A stretch of 64,000 nucleotides of DNA from contig NW_004450323.1 in assembly GCF_000321225.1 (NCBI RefSeq), positions 1,923,301 to 1,987,300 on the forward strand. The letters run 5' to 3'. Under the pieces are notes generated by a model. The model had not been told where the DNA came from, did not search any database, and worked only from the letters and a program-made list of their open reading frames with translations. Shown one piece after another: positions 33,720-44,939 of the stretch (within the stretch, counting starts at the first letter, position 1; every line of letters begins with the position of its first letter). This stretch comes from Odobenus rosmarus divergens (taxonomy: Eukaryota; Chordata; Mammalia; Carnivora; Odobenidae). Made by a program: the position numbers and the translations under genes.

Positions 33720-34250
33720 CAGGCAGCTCTCCCTGTGGGGTTTGAGCCAGGGGCTTCTCTGCATCTCCCTTCTTGTCCCTTCCCGTTGCCACCCCCTTGC
33801 TCTGGCTCCTGCTCTCGGCAGACTTCCGCAGAAGTCTTCCAACCAGTCCCCCGCCCCTAGGATCCAGCCCCAGCGGGGGCATCCCCGTGACCTGGGGCAT
33901 ACGGGGCTCCTGTTGTTCGTGGCCTGGCCAGGGTGCTCCCCCCTGCAGGGGCTCCGTGCACCCCGGGCCCTCTGGCTTCACACCTTCTGTGCTCACTTCA
34001 CAACTTCTCCCAGCAGGGAAAACCTTGCCTTTGTGGCTCCCTTCCCACCTCCCGTTCCCTTCCTGGAATGTCCTTCATCTTCTATGAAGGTGTCCCTCCC
34101 AGGAGGCCCCCCACCCGCTCTTGTGGAGTTAAGGGCCCTGCCTGTGCTCTCAGCTTGCCCGGTGTTCCTGGCCTGGGCCGTGTGTGCAAACCCACGAGAA
34201 TGACGAACATCTTCTCCCTCAGATGGACGCGTCCGCAGCTGCCACCAGCT
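33720..34250 (+). mobile_element. Probable L2 LINE fragment
   Basis: CCCTTCCTGGAATGTCCTTC and the following 'tatgaaggtgtccctcccaggaggcc' resemble the L2 3' region, though the match is degraded. Confidence 0.5.
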
Positions 34251-34269
34251 TTGCTTTTGTAAAGGGAGG

Positions 34270-34955
34270 AAAATTACTCTTTTTTCCCTCTGCACAACTT
34301 AGGTGCCTTGACTGGGCCCTCTGCAAACTAGATTGACAAGGGACAGGTTAACAGAAGAAGATGCAGGAGGTTACTACACGTTGCACTGGTTACTACCCGT
34401 TGCACTTAAGCACGGGAGCACTCAGTGATGAGTAACTCAAAGGGGTGCACGGAGCTTGGACTTCTAGAACATCTTCACAGAAGAACACTACACTTGGAGA
34501 AAAGTGACAAGACCAAGGAAAAGAGTTGTCGGCTTCCAAGGCTGGCGAGCTGTGGGAAAGCAAATATCTGGGGGAGATAATGGAAGATAAGGGCTGGTTG
34601 GTAATGTTTGTGTAGCTTCCTCTGGTGCCTTCTCTGGCCTGAGAAGGGTCTGGAGTTGTGTCTGGTGAGTAACTTCCGATCTTCTTGGTAGACGGGGGAG
34701 CAGGGACCTCTTTCCAAATTTATGCCCTGATTTGGGGCGAAGAGCAGGAGGGCAGAGAGTTGTTCTTGCGTCTTCTCGGCTGCCTTCGGCTCCAAGTCCT
34801 TACACCAAAGCGGCCTCTTCTGGGGTGGCGTGTTCTGCTCCCCTTCGCTCGCCAGGCCTGACAGCCGCCAGCCCACAGCAAGTGCACAGGAAAGGCAAGG
34901 ATGACCGTGCTGCGCTGAGCAGAGTCAAGGCGAAGTTGATGGCAATGGCCTGACT
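34270..34955. other. Non-coding with a short tandem duplication
   Basis: Unassigned, possibly an unrecognised LTR. Two 19-base units, GGTTACTACACGTTGCACT and GGTTACTACCCGTTGCACT, lie head to tail at 34369-34406. Confidence 0.5.
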
Positions 34956-34959
34956 GCAG

Positions 34960-35110
34960 AGGGACATGCAGTCTGGGCTGCACTCCTGGTTTTAAATGAG
35001 GAAATTGTGCTTCCTCAGAAGATGAAAGACTTGTCAGAGGTCAGTCTACAAGTGTCAGAGTTGGCATTTAAGGCAGTGCTGACTCGAGCGTGTTCGTGGC
35101 TTCGTGTTGA
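34960..35110 (-). mobile_element. MIR SINE fragment, reverse
   Basis: 'aaatgaggaaattgtgcttcc' and 'gacttgtcagaggtcagtctacaagtgtcagagttgg' fit reverse MIR. Confidence 0.6.
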
Positions 35111-35119
35111 CAGCGCTGG

Positions 35120-35710
35120 CCCTCGGTGGGGGAAGAATCGAGTGAAGCTGCTGTGTTACCCCTCCCTTTCCTCTGCCCTCCACAGCCACTGCCCCGTATA
35201 CCCCCCCGCTCTTCTCTCCCAAGTTGCCTGATTTTATCGTAGGTGATTTCTTTTGGGCTTTCACCATCGACCCCTCTGAGGGCCGACTCACAATTTCAGA
35301 GACTCTCAGGGAGGCCCATGCCTCATTTGCCACCCCTGCCCGGAACACAGCTTCTCTAGAGCTTTGGTCTCCGGGCCTGGGAGCCTGGGAGTGAGCGTGC
35401 CTTGCAGGAGGGGGCAGCGAGGGCCAGGGGGTGGCAGGATGGCCGGTGCTGTGTCCCTGGACCTCTGCATTTGTGTGTCAGCAGTCCGGCCCGAGGCCGA
35501 GAGGGAGGGAGACAAGCCTGGGGGTATCTGGTGGGGCCGGCCGGCCAGGAGCCCACTTGCCTGAAGATCGCAGAGATCCCTGGGAGTCGCTACTGCATTC
35601 TGAAGCATGCTACACTGGAGCTGGGCCTTCGTCGGGGGAGGGCAGAAGAGCTGTGCTCTGGGGGAAGAGGGCGGGTATTGAGGATGATGATGTCATGATG
35701 TGGGTAGTAG
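35120..35710. other. Non-coding, GC-rich, no recognised feature
   Basis: Unassigned DNA without a supported exon. Confidence 0.45.
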
Positions 35711-35714
35711 TGGT

Positions 35715-35900
35715 GGGTATCATTGAGTGAACAGCTCCTATTTGCTGGGCACCGTACTCTGGGCCTTTGTAGGCATTAGATCATTTTATCCTTAGTACAA
35801 CACCTTGAGGTGAGACTTATCCCTACTTTCATATTTTACATTTTGCAGTTTATAGATGAGGAAATGAGGCTCCTATGTCTGGTCATCAGTGGAGCATCAC
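35715..35900 (-). mobile_element. MIR SINE, reverse
   Basis: 'ctcctatttgctgggcaccgtactctgggcc', then 'tttatagatgaggaaatgaggctcc' match reverse MIR. Confidence 0.82.
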
Positions 35901-36143
35901 ATGGCTGAGCTCCTGACCACTGTCCTTTCTGGAGACTTCAAGAGTCCTCCTGGAGACACCCGGAGATACTGGATGGGGTGTCTCAGCGGGGCCTGGAGCA
36001 GGTGTGGCTCAGAACTAGCCAACAATGGGTTCCTATTGTTCTTGTGTCTCAGACGGGCAGGTCTGGGAAAAATCATGGGTTACGTTCATAGGTCTTTAAA
36101 AACAGAAAAGTTTTCATGCTTGACTCTAAAATAATATACTTTC

Positions 36144-36338
36144 TTTTTTTTTTTAAGATTTTATTTATTTGACAGAGAGAGATACAGCGAGAGGGGGAAC
36201 ACAAGCAGGGGCAGAGTGAGAAGGGGAAGCAGACTCCCCTGCTGAACAGGGAGCCTGATGTGGGGCTCGATCCCAGCACCCTGGGATCATGACCTGAGCC
36301 GAAGGCAGACGCTTAACAACTGAGCCACCCAGGCTCCC
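36144..36338 (-). mobile_element. Carnivore tRNA-derived SINE
   Basis: Full-length reverse SINE. The target duplication is unclear because both flanks are A-rich. Confidence 0.93.
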
Positions 36339-37180
36339 TAAAAAAAAGTGCTTCCTGCTATGACTGCTCTGGGCCCCTCTACTATGAACTGGCACAAACC
36401 CTAACAGCTTAAACCCTTCTGGGCAACACTACAGAAGAAAATAAATCCTGGAGTGTCATAATTGGCCCCAAGCTGAACATGAGTAAGCAGCAGAGATACT
36501 GATTTGTAAGAAAAAGCGGATTTGTGGCAAGTGAAGTGTGACAAGGGAATTAGCCCCCCTCCCTCAGTGGGGCAAGGCAGAGGAACTTCCCTACATGTGG
36601 TGCTCCGAGGGGTTATTTCTAGGTCACTTGTTGAGAACTTGGAACTCCTTCCTTCACAGAATCATTGTTGCTAATACAGGCAAAGTGCTGAAGCTAGCCT
36701 AGAAATGTGCACCTATTGCTCCGATCCTCAGAGCTACAATGAAACAATAGGAGAGAGCAATTTAGCTGCACTGTGCATCATTCCCTGTTTCCCTTCCCGG
36801 GAAATGCCGCCTGGGATACTTGAGGAGGGGAGGGATGATGTCATGCAAGAGACACAGCTTCTTTCAATTTTCAGATTGTTAGTATTTGGCACACCTCTGC
36901 CACTTCCTACCCCCTCCCCTACCTTCTTTCTAGAAGGCTTTCAGCTCTTTCCCAAATCATCTGCATGTGTGTGCACACGTGCGTATGAGCGTGCATGCGT
37001 GTGTACACACACACACACACACACACACACACGGCAGGACAGGACACCTCTCCCAGTCCCCCCTCCTCACCTGTCGGTCTCTGTGACTCCCAGTGTGACA
37101 TGCTCCTTCATGTACTTTCCTAAAGTCTGACAATGACAGTATGACAAGTCATTCCTAGCTCCGAAATATATCTCCCTCTA
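36339..37180. other. Non-coding with an AC repeat and Z-DNA-type alternation
   Basis: Contains the alternating purine-pyrimidine stretch at 36963-37032. Otherwise unassigned. Confidence 0.5.
36963..37032 (+). repeat. Alternating purine-pyrimidine tract ending in (AC)14
   Basis: Strict R-Y alternation runs through GCATGTGTGTGCACACGTGC, breaks only at GAG near 36986-36988, and continues through the AC run at 37005-37032. Such DNA is prone to form Z-DNA. Confidence 0.93.
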
Positions 37181-37189
37181 AATCGTACC

Positions 37190-37714
37190 TCCGTCCTTCT
37201 GCTGCCTTCCATCTTCATTACCAACACCTTGGTCATCATTTCTGGTGAAGACAAGGGCAATAGCCGGAATGGCTCTTTCCTTCCCACTCCCTCCCCTGCT
37301 CCAATCCTCAGTTCTATTTTCCACACAGTGGCCAGAGCGACTCTTGACCATTTTTATTAGTTCACGTCACCTCCCTGCGGGTAGAGTAAAATCCACTCTT
37401 ACCCTGACCCTGCCAGGCCTGGGTGGTCTCCCCGCCTCCCGGCTCCCCCCTGGCATTGGGCTTTTGCTCTTGCCTACCCCTCTGTCTGGACCACCTTTCC
37501 TCCCCGCTGCCTTTCCTCCCCTGGCAGATGTCAATTTAAATATTAGCTTCCTCCTCCAAGAAGTCTTTTTGGATCTCCCTTTCTAAAACACCTTCCGTGC
37601 TCTCTTACAAGATCCTATTTATTTCCTTCAAAGAATGCAATCACAACCTGCAGTGCTCTTGTCTGTTTACTACACCCGGTGTATTGTGTGTCTTCTCCGC
37701 TGGAATGGGATTTT
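37190..37714 (+). mobile_element. L2 LINE, left part
   Basis: 'ccagagcgactcttgaccatttttattagttcacgtcacctccctg', 'cctccaagaagtctttttggatctccc' and 'ctcttgtctgtttactac' follow the L2 3' region. A SINE interrupts it and it resumes at 37859. Confidence 0.85.
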
Positions 37715-37843
37715 TTTTTTTTTTAAGTAGGCCCCACACACAGCGCAGAGCCCAACGTGGGGCTTGAACTCATGACCCTGAGATCAAGACCTAGGCTGAG
37801 ATCAAGAGTCGGATGTTTAACCGACTGAGCCACCCAGGCGCCT
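37715..37843 (-). mobile_element. Short older carnivore SINE inside L2
   Basis: A reverse variant without the CT-rich middle, like the one at 16207. It contains an internal repetition of GAGATCAAGA. An imperfect duplication, CTGGAATGGGATTTT / CCAGGATGGAATTTT, flanks it. Confidence 0.9.
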
Positions 37844-37968
37844 CCAGGATGGAATTTTGAAAGCCTGGCTTTGTCCGGCCTGTTGGTCATTGTAGCTGCA
37901 GCGCCCAGAACAGTGCCTGACAGTGAAGGCATTCATCAATGTTTGCAGAGTGAATGGATGAATCTAAA
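37844..37968 (+). mobile_element. L2 LINE, 3' terminus
   Basis: GCGCCCAGAACAGTGCCTGACAGTG and the terminal 'gcagagtgaatggatgaat' end the L2 that starts at 37190. Confidence 0.88.
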
Positions 37969-38798
37969 ATACATCAGAGAGAGCAAATGAAAACATATTT
38001 TTGTGCTAGGGAAATTTTATGGAGTGTGAAGAGACTTTGGAAGGTGGGTGCTGCATAAGCCCCCAGAATCCTGCTGATTGAGGACTGGCTCGGAGTTGAG
38101 GTCAAGGCACAGTTGTGTGAGGCCTTAGTGGTTGGAGGGCATCGGATGGGTTTGGGTGAGAAAGGGGCTTAGAAACACAGATCCTGGAGTTAGTGCCTGA
38201 CAGGTGTAGGAGCTGGCGTTCCCAGGAGGGTGATGCGGGCAGGGGCTCACCATTGGTTTAGACATTATTGCACGTATGCTTATAATACATGAGGCCGTGG
38301 CGTTTAAACGCGAACCACAAGCCCCGCTTTCCAATCCATATTCAGCGGATTGAGAGTAGTATGGCTGGGGTGAAAACAATCACGGTTTAATTGGTTTTAA
38401 ATATGCTAATGCCTGTGTTGAAAGCACAGTGATGTGAGCAGATGGGAGCACACCTTTGGAGGGGGTGAGCTTTATGTCACAAGGTGGGATGACTAATGAG
38501 TGAAACAGACTCTTAAAAGATAACTAAGGGTTGTAGTTATGAAGAGTCAAGTAGAGATCTAGGAGAAACAGAATTCAGGATGCAGGAAGGATTTGGTGGT
38601 AAGGACAGAGGAATGTAATGGGAATGGGACGCAAAAGAGGTTAAGTTCTTTTGGATGTTTGTCTTGGGCTGTGAGAAAGAAACAAAATATTATTATTGAT
38701 ATGAGAATAATGGATTTTCATTCGCAGGAATCAAAATGTTCCTACTCAATGAATCAACGGATTTGTGGTTTCAGAGGAGCACCAGGATATCCCAGAAC
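37969..38798. other. Repeat-free DNA with a motif-rich core
   Basis: No repeat recognised. The segment 38270-38420 is AT-rich with CpGs and homeodomain/POU-like words (TAATTGG, ATATGCTAAT), a possible conserved non-coding element. Confidence 0.4.
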
Positions 38799-38812
38799 AA
38801 AGAAGTCTTGCT

Positions 38813-39016
38813 TTAGGGCACCTGGGTGGCTCAGCGGCTTAAGCGACTGCCTTCGGCTCGGGTCATGATCCCAGAATCCTGTGATCGAGTCCCGCATCGG
38901 GGTCCCAGCTCAGCGGGGAGCCTACTTCTCCCTCTGACCCTCTCCCCTCTCATGCTGTTTCTCTCTCTCTCTCTCTCTCTCTCTCAAATAAATAAATAAA
39001 TAAATAAAAGCTTAAA
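38813..39016 (+). mobile_element. Carnivore tRNA-derived SINE with expanded (TC)n and (AAAT)n
   Basis: Forward SINE whose CT-rich part expanded to (TC)n (38958-38984) and whose tail to (AAAT)n. The flanking duplication AGAAGTCTTGCT / AAAGGTCTTGCT is imperfect. Confidence 0.95.
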
Positions 39017-39030
39017 AAAAAGGTCTTGCT

Positions 39031-40450
39031 CAGCTTCACATTTTAAACTAGATTTTAAAAAATCCATAGCAAGCTAATAATCAATAATCTTGAGAGCCTG
39101 GTTCTTGAGAGGGAGGAGGCTTTCTACTTTTCAAGAAGATTCCTTTTCTGTATGTAGAGCAAAGCTTGGGGATCTGAGCACAGAGCGATGTGTTACGCCA
39201 TCATGCTGAGAAAGAATAAAGGGTTGGACACAAAGGAAGTACCTGCCCTGTAGAAACTCATCTGGGAGAAGCCTGGAGCAAGACTCAGAAGGGATGAGAA
39301 GGGTGGCGAGCCGCCGTGTGCCTCTGCCCCCCAGCCAGATAGGAATGGGGGGCAAGGTGGCAGAAACAGCCCAGTTGGGGTGACATGCAGTAGGAAGTAG
39401 ATTTGGATCACTGGGAAGAAGATGCCTTGTATGGGGTGCCCACGGCACAGTGGGAATGCTGGCAAACTGTGTTTCAGCAGAGGGGGGGCCTGACATCGTG
39501 GCCCCTGCTTCGTCTCCAGAGCTTCCCAGTGATGCCTGGGGGTGCATAAGGTGGCAGAGAATTAAGAGCCAGCATGCCCGTTGAGGGGTGACTGGGTCAG
39601 GGGGGCCCCTTGGCAGAGTCTTGGAGTAGAGACCTAGCACTGGCACCAGAGGGAAGGTGTGGCTGAGCCCCGGTGGGTCATGGTGCCGTGGCACACGGAC
39701 AAGGGGGCCCACAAGGCAGGCGGGATGGCCAGACCGCCCAGGAGTACTTAGTAGGCACTGCCTACTCGAAGAGAACAGGTCATGAATGTCTCAGGCCCCA
39801 CTAGACAAGGGGCGGGAGAGCATGTGGCTTAGAGTCAGCACATGGGAAAGGCACTTAAGAGGTTTCATTCCTGACAAGATCAGAATGAGTGCCCAGCATA
39901 TTAAGACCCGTGAAATAAAATGAAGGGGCCGTAGTCTGGTCCCATGCTTCTCTGGGCCGGTCAGCTCACTTTTGGAGCCCTCTAGTCACGATGGGGTGTC
40001 ACTATGAGACTGGACTGACAAACCAGACTCCATTCAGAGAGTGGTGAGAAACTGCCACATGAGAGTGAGGAAGGAATCTAGAATGTGAATGTGTCGCCTT
40101 GAGAAGGACAACGCAGGAGCGACACACTGCTCAGGTTCTCTATGTCCCTGAGGGCTGACTCCAGATGGGGACACTACAGGCAGAGAGAGAGATTTCAGCT
40201 CCAAACGCAAAAGGACTGTTTAGGAATTCTGAGCTGGTATGGGCTGAATCAGGACACAAGGCACTTCCTGGAGTTGGTGTCTCCAAACGGAAGCCAGGAC
40301 ATTATGTAGGAAATCCAGACATCTGCCTGGACAACCTTTAAAATGTCTTCCAACCTTAAGATTTTGTGAATTGCTGAATGAAACTCTCATTTTACAATTT
40401 ATGACTCAGAGGCGGCTCTTACTTTGAGTCAGAGCATCTGAGTAGTAAGG
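39031..40450. other. Non-coding, no named repeat
   Basis: Unassigned. The 193-codon minus-strand frame (39131-39712) has no domain. An old unrecognised repeat may cover 39890-40150. Confidence 0.4.
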
Positions 40451-40454
40451 ACCC

Positions 40455-40620
40455 AGCTTCTCGGAGTCAGATCGCCCTGGCTTCTGGGACTGGCTTTGTC
40501 ACTCACTAGCTGCACAACCCTGGAGAATTTCCTCCCCTTTCTGAATCTCCGTTTTCTCATCTATGAAATGGCAATACTTACCTGGCAGGGTTTTGTTGGC
40601 ATTAAGTGAAAGAATATGAT
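40455..40620 (+). mobile_element. MIR SINE
   Basis: 'cactcactagctgcacaaccctgg', 'ctccgttttctcatctatgaaatggcaatac' and 'cctggcagggttttgttggcattaagtg' match MIR in sense. Confidence 0.9.
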
Positions 40621-40638
40621 AAAAGACCAAAACAGCAG

Positions 40639-40639
<1 letters not shown>

Positions 40640-40673
<34 letters not shown>
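40640..40673 (+). repeat. (TG)17 microsatellite
   Basis: An uninterrupted GT/TG run of about 34 bases directly after the MIR. Confidence 0.97.
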
Positions 40674-40674
<1 letters not shown>

Positions 40675-40679
40675 CAGTG

Positions 40680-41811
40680 AGAGAGAGAAGGGGGCCAAGA
40701 GGGAGCGGGAGGTGAGTACAGGACCTTCACAGCACTATAAAAATCTCATTACTGCCTACCGGTTAATTTTTGTCTTAAGACTCACAGAGCATCGGGGTTA
40801 ATGAAAAGATGAAACAGACTCTGATATGATGCGGACAGATTCTGGTTTGAATCCTCTTAACAGGGAAGGGAAGGGATGGGTCTGACTTGGGGAGGAAGGG
40901 AGGCCCCAAAACTATGCTCGGGAAGGGGCAAGAGAAAGTCGTCCCCTGAGGGCTACAAATAGTTGGCTCTGGTCCTTCCCCCTGGCCATGGGATGAGTGT
41001 GGTTGTGCAGGTGCCCACCCTCTCGTGGAAAGGAGTGGATAAGCCACGAGAGGATAAGCCCCTTGCTTCCCCGTGACTGTCTGAGGGACGGCACCGTATC
41101 TGGAGCAACCCTCAGAGGTGAGGTGGGCAAGGTTTTCTTTCAGCCTTCCCCACCCTGGCTCCAACACTTATTCCACCAGCCCCAACTCCCCCTTGCCTTC
41201 TCCCTCCTAATTCCTCCTTCAGAACTTAGTTCCTTAGAAACAGCTCAGTTTGTTCGCAGGGAGGTATAAGGGACTGACAAAGCTGAAAGAGCGACCTCTC
41301 CCGGGGGCACTGACACTCCAAGCCAGGAGCGACTCTCCACGGGGGGGCCTCTCTCCTCAGCAGACCCTGTGGGTGGGAGTGAGCCCAGGGCATGGACTCT
41401 GGGCCAGGTCCTGACCGCCTTGAGCACTGGTGGATGGTGGTGAAAAACCAGGCCCAAAGCCTTGCCTGGGGATGGGGGAGTGGCCCGGCCCATTGGAGGA
41501 AGTGAGTGGGTCCTGCCTGGGGCCTTAGGCTGACTCAGTGATTCCTGGAAGGTGTGATGTCACGGTGACGTAGCAGTTCCCCACCCCAGCCAAAGTCAGT
41601 GGGCGAGTGAGCAACGAGTGTCTCTCATTGGCACAGAGCCTTGAGGCCTCTAGTTACCAAGTCCCGGGGATCTTGCAGGCCACTTAATGCTGCCTGCATT
41701 AACCAATCTCTTCGCCAAATTCCCACAGGTCAGATCGTCTGTCCCTACAGTGATCCCGTGTTCTGGGCAGTCTTGGTTGATTTTAATAATTTTGTCTCTT
41801 TGTTTGCCATG
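40680..41811. other. Repeat-free DNA with a regulatory-motif cluster
   Basis: No exon is supported. The segment 41528-41573 carries AP-1/MARE, STAT and two CRE-like words. Confidence 0.45.
41528..41573 (+). promoter_or_regulatory. Motif cluster: MARE/AP-1, STAT, CRE-like
   Basis: GGCTGACTCAGTG (41529-41540) fits AP-1/MARE, TTCCTGGAA (41542-41550) fits the STAT palindrome, and TGATGTCA (41555-41562) plus GTGACGTA (41565-41572) are CRE-like. Three motif classes within about 45 bases suggest an enhancer core. Function is inferred. Confidence 0.35.
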
Positions 41812-41825
41812 TAAATAAATTCACA

Positions 41826-42044
41826 GGGGCACCTGGGTGGCTCAGTCGGTTGGGCATCCAACTCTTGGTTTTGGCTCCGGTTGTGATCTGGGGGGGAAGG
41901 AAGTCCTGGGATTGAGCCCCATATCCAGCTCCAAGATCAGTAGGGAGTCTGCTTGAGATTCTTTCTCCCTCTCCCTCTGCCCCTCCCCCTGCTCAGGCTT
42001 TTTCTCTCTCTCTCTCAGATAAATAAATAAATCTAAAAAATAAA
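41826..42044 (+). mobile_element. Older carnivore SINE
   Basis: Forward element with the variant head (TTGGGCATCCAACTCTTGG). A perfect 14-base duplication, TAAATAAATTCACA, lies at 41812-41825 and 42045-42058. Confidence 0.95.
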
Positions 42045-42059
42045 TAAATAAATTCACAA

Positions 42060-42990
42060 ATCATAAAAAATCATCCCAGGTCTGACCATGTGTCCTGAGG
42101 TTTGGGGAACATGGAGCCTCTGGCTGTGCTTGATTGGAAACGGCGCACAGGATGATGCGTATCCCTGTGTCTTTCCCCAGTTTCATATCTGCGTGTCTTC
42201 AACGGTATTGATAGCTCCTAATTGTCGGGAGCTGTGTCCCTTTATTTCTTCTGTCCTCTCCAGGACTCCCAAATGGGGCTGAGGATGTAAGCAGCTGAAA
42301 GCCTTGTGGGGGAGCTAGGGTTGTCCCCTAGCTCCATCTTGTCCTGTCAGGCACTCTCTCCCAACACGTCATGGAGGAAGGGGCATCTGCAGCAAGGGCC
42401 GGATGGCTGGGTAAGAAGAAGCCTTTTGCTCCAGGAGGATGGGTGCTATATTCAAGGGTAACAGTAGTCAGTCCCAGTGTGGGTTTGGGGAAAACCCGGC
42501 TGGACCTCTTGGGACTAGGAGTGCTTGAAAAAACCCACTCCCTGCTCCCGTTCCCCAAAGACCGGACTCCCTGGGAGGCTGAGTGTCAGACCCACGTGGC
42601 CTAACTCCAGGTCTTTTGTCACCTGGAGTCTGAATTCAAGCCCCTCCTCCGAGGTCCTTCCCAGCCCCGCTCCAGCGGTTTCCAGGGGCGCCCCGGCTGG
42701 CCTCACGCTGCCCGATGCTGCCCCCTGCAGGCGGTTCTGGGGGCACAGCGCTCAGTCCCGGGGGGCTTGCAGGCTCCGAGCCCCTGCCTCCCAAAGGGTG
42801 GCTCTTCATCACCTAAAGTTGTCAGAGCAGCTAATAGCCCATGAATATAGAGAGAATGAGGCTTCTCCAAGTGAACTGGGTGTTGAAAGACGCTGTGATA
42901 AATGGTGGAGGTAGTGAGGGTGACCGATGAAGACTCATGTCTGAAATGAGATAGTGGGGGTGGGGGTGAGGTGGCGCAAGAAGGAACCAG
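42060..42990. other. Non-coding with a small CpG-rich patch
   Basis: The patch at 42640-42790 is GC- and CpG-rich and holds a CTCF-like word. No exon is supported. Confidence 0.45.
42717..42730 (-). promoter_or_regulatory. CTCF-like site
   Basis: On the minus strand CTGCAGGGGGCAGC matches the CTCF core CASYAGRGGGCRSY at 13 of 14 positions. It lies in a local GC-rich patch without a repeat. Confidence 0.45.
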
Positions 42991-42994
42991 GGTT

Positions 42995-43190
42995 TACCGC
43001 GACCTTGTCATTTACAGCAAGGCTCACAACAATCGGAGAGGCAGGTGTTCTGAGCCCCTGCTTAATGAATGATGGAATCGAGTCTTAGGTTAACTAACAT
43101 GACCCGGGTTATACAACCAGTAAATGGTGGGGCCCGGACCCGAACTCAGTGACCCCAGAGCTCTGTGACATCTGGTGTCCCATTACCTTA
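42995..43190 (-). mobile_element. MIR SINE, reverse
   Basis: 'cgagtcttaggttaactaacatgacccgggttatacaaccagtaaatgg' and 'cccgaactcagtg' match reverse MIR. Confidence 0.75.
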
Positions 43191-43865
43191 TGCTAAGAGA
43201 GCAGAATCCTGCCCAGGAGGAAAATCCCTTTTTCTTTGGTATGAATGGGGTTCTTTGGGATTGAATATGAGATTTTAACAGCATTCTCTTCACTATGAGT
43301 TTTAGCTATAGCCTCCATGATGTGATTTTAGGGATGCTGGGAAGATCTCCATACTTGAAAACATGTCCCCAACTTGTCCATCAAGGAGCTCAGAATTTCA
43401 CTGTTGGAGAGTCGTTCCCTTGATTAACATTGGCTACATGGTACTCTCTCGTTAACTGAACCTGAGTCCTGGGGCGGGGTGGGAGGAGTCCCATGTTAAA
43501 CCCTTACATCTTCCCTCAGTGGGGATTAGCTTGTCACATTGCTTTGTCCCTGTGATGGAGAATTAAGGGTGTGGGGAAAGTGGAGGACAAGGCTCCCCAA
43601 CTATATGCTTCATCTTCTCCCCCGAGCCTGGTTTTTTCTTTGGTGTCACATGGGCCCAGAAATCTTCAAGGTGTCCATCCCTCCTCCATCTAATTGGTCA
43701 AGAAGTCATACCTGGCCTACCTCTTAAGTGGCGCTTGCCTCTTTCCTGTGCACACTCCCAGTCTCTGGTCAGCTTGTCCCTCGCTTGTTCCTGGCTCTGG
43801 GCCTTTAATCAACCCCTGGGGCAACAACAGTGGAAGAGAACTTTGTAGAATGTAAATTGGATAAT
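43191..43865. other. Non-coding, no recognised feature
   Basis: Unassigned DNA. Confidence 0.5.
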
Positions 43866-43869
43866 GCTG

Positions 43870-44230
43870 TATTTCCTCTTAAGATCCTCCTCATTGCTCA
43901 AGGAGTGCAAACTCCTTAGTATTTTATATGTGCCCCTCAGGACCTCCTGGCTACCCCTCTCTCTAGCCCCAATTCTGCTTTGTCTCTGTCCATTCCTCCA
44001 TCACCCCCTCCTCTGTCCCATTTCTGCCGCCTTCTCTGACATTTTCCCTTTGTTCCCTCAAATGTTCATTCACATCTTCGTGCCTCTGCTGGTGCTTTGT
44101 TTTTGTCAGGAAAGCCTCATCCCCTTCGGGTGGTCAGCTGACCACTCCTTGGTGAAGCCGTCCCTGATTCCCACCCCCAGGCCCCAGGAGGAGGGGTTTT
44201 GATGTCTCTGTCTCCCCCACTAAGCTGGAT
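43870..44230 (+). mobile_element. L2 LINE fragment
   Basis: 'gcaaactccttagtattttatatgtgcccctcaggacctcc', 'tgcctctgctggtgctttg' and 'aagccgtccctgattccc' follow the L2 order. Confidence 0.8.
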
Positions 44231-44234
44231 ACAA

Positions 44235-44935
44235 AAATGGAGTGAATGAGTAAACGAAGTCAGCTGATGAGCGGGCTATCCATTTCAAAGGATGTGCTGC
44301 CGTTGTGGACATGAATACGAACCCCACGGTTGCTGCGTGTGTGAGACGGCTGCGAGGCACCAGATGTGCGTGTGTGTGCCTCGGTGGGCTACACTGGCTC
44401 TGTTATGATAAGTAATTTGATGGGCCTTGAACTTCCTCACACAAGCAGAATAGTTTCAGAACATTGCCATGGAGACGGATGAGGCCTCAAGCAGCAGGGT
44501 ACCACTTAGGCAGTGACAGATTTTACAGAAAATGGGCTTAGTTACACCTTTCTTGTCAAAAAAAGAGAATCCCCCGGCTAATGGGAAGAGTGCTTCCAGG
44601 CAGAATGAAACCTTGCACCCCCGGTGAACAAAAAGCCCCTGAAGTTTGGAAAACGGGGACATTAGCAGGGCAGGAAGAAGGTAAATGCTTAGCCGTAGCC
44701 CGAAATACAAAAAGAGAACTAGGATGCCGAAGCCCTGGCATGGTGTTGGAGCTCCAGGTGTTGTCAGAAAATAAACAGAGGAAGAAGATGTTTCCAACAT
44801 ATAATTATGTTCAGGAAAACGAGGAGGGAACCCTGTTGTGTGGAGTGATGCGATACCACACAGAATAGTCAGGCCTGGGGGAAACGTGTCCTGGGGTCCT
44901 TGGCAAGGTATTCATCATCTATGACATAACTAGAA
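44235..44935. other. Non-coding, no recognised feature
   Basis: Unassigned. The overlapping frames on both strands at 44456-44868 show no domain. Confidence 0.45.
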
Positions 44936-44939
44936 CTAC

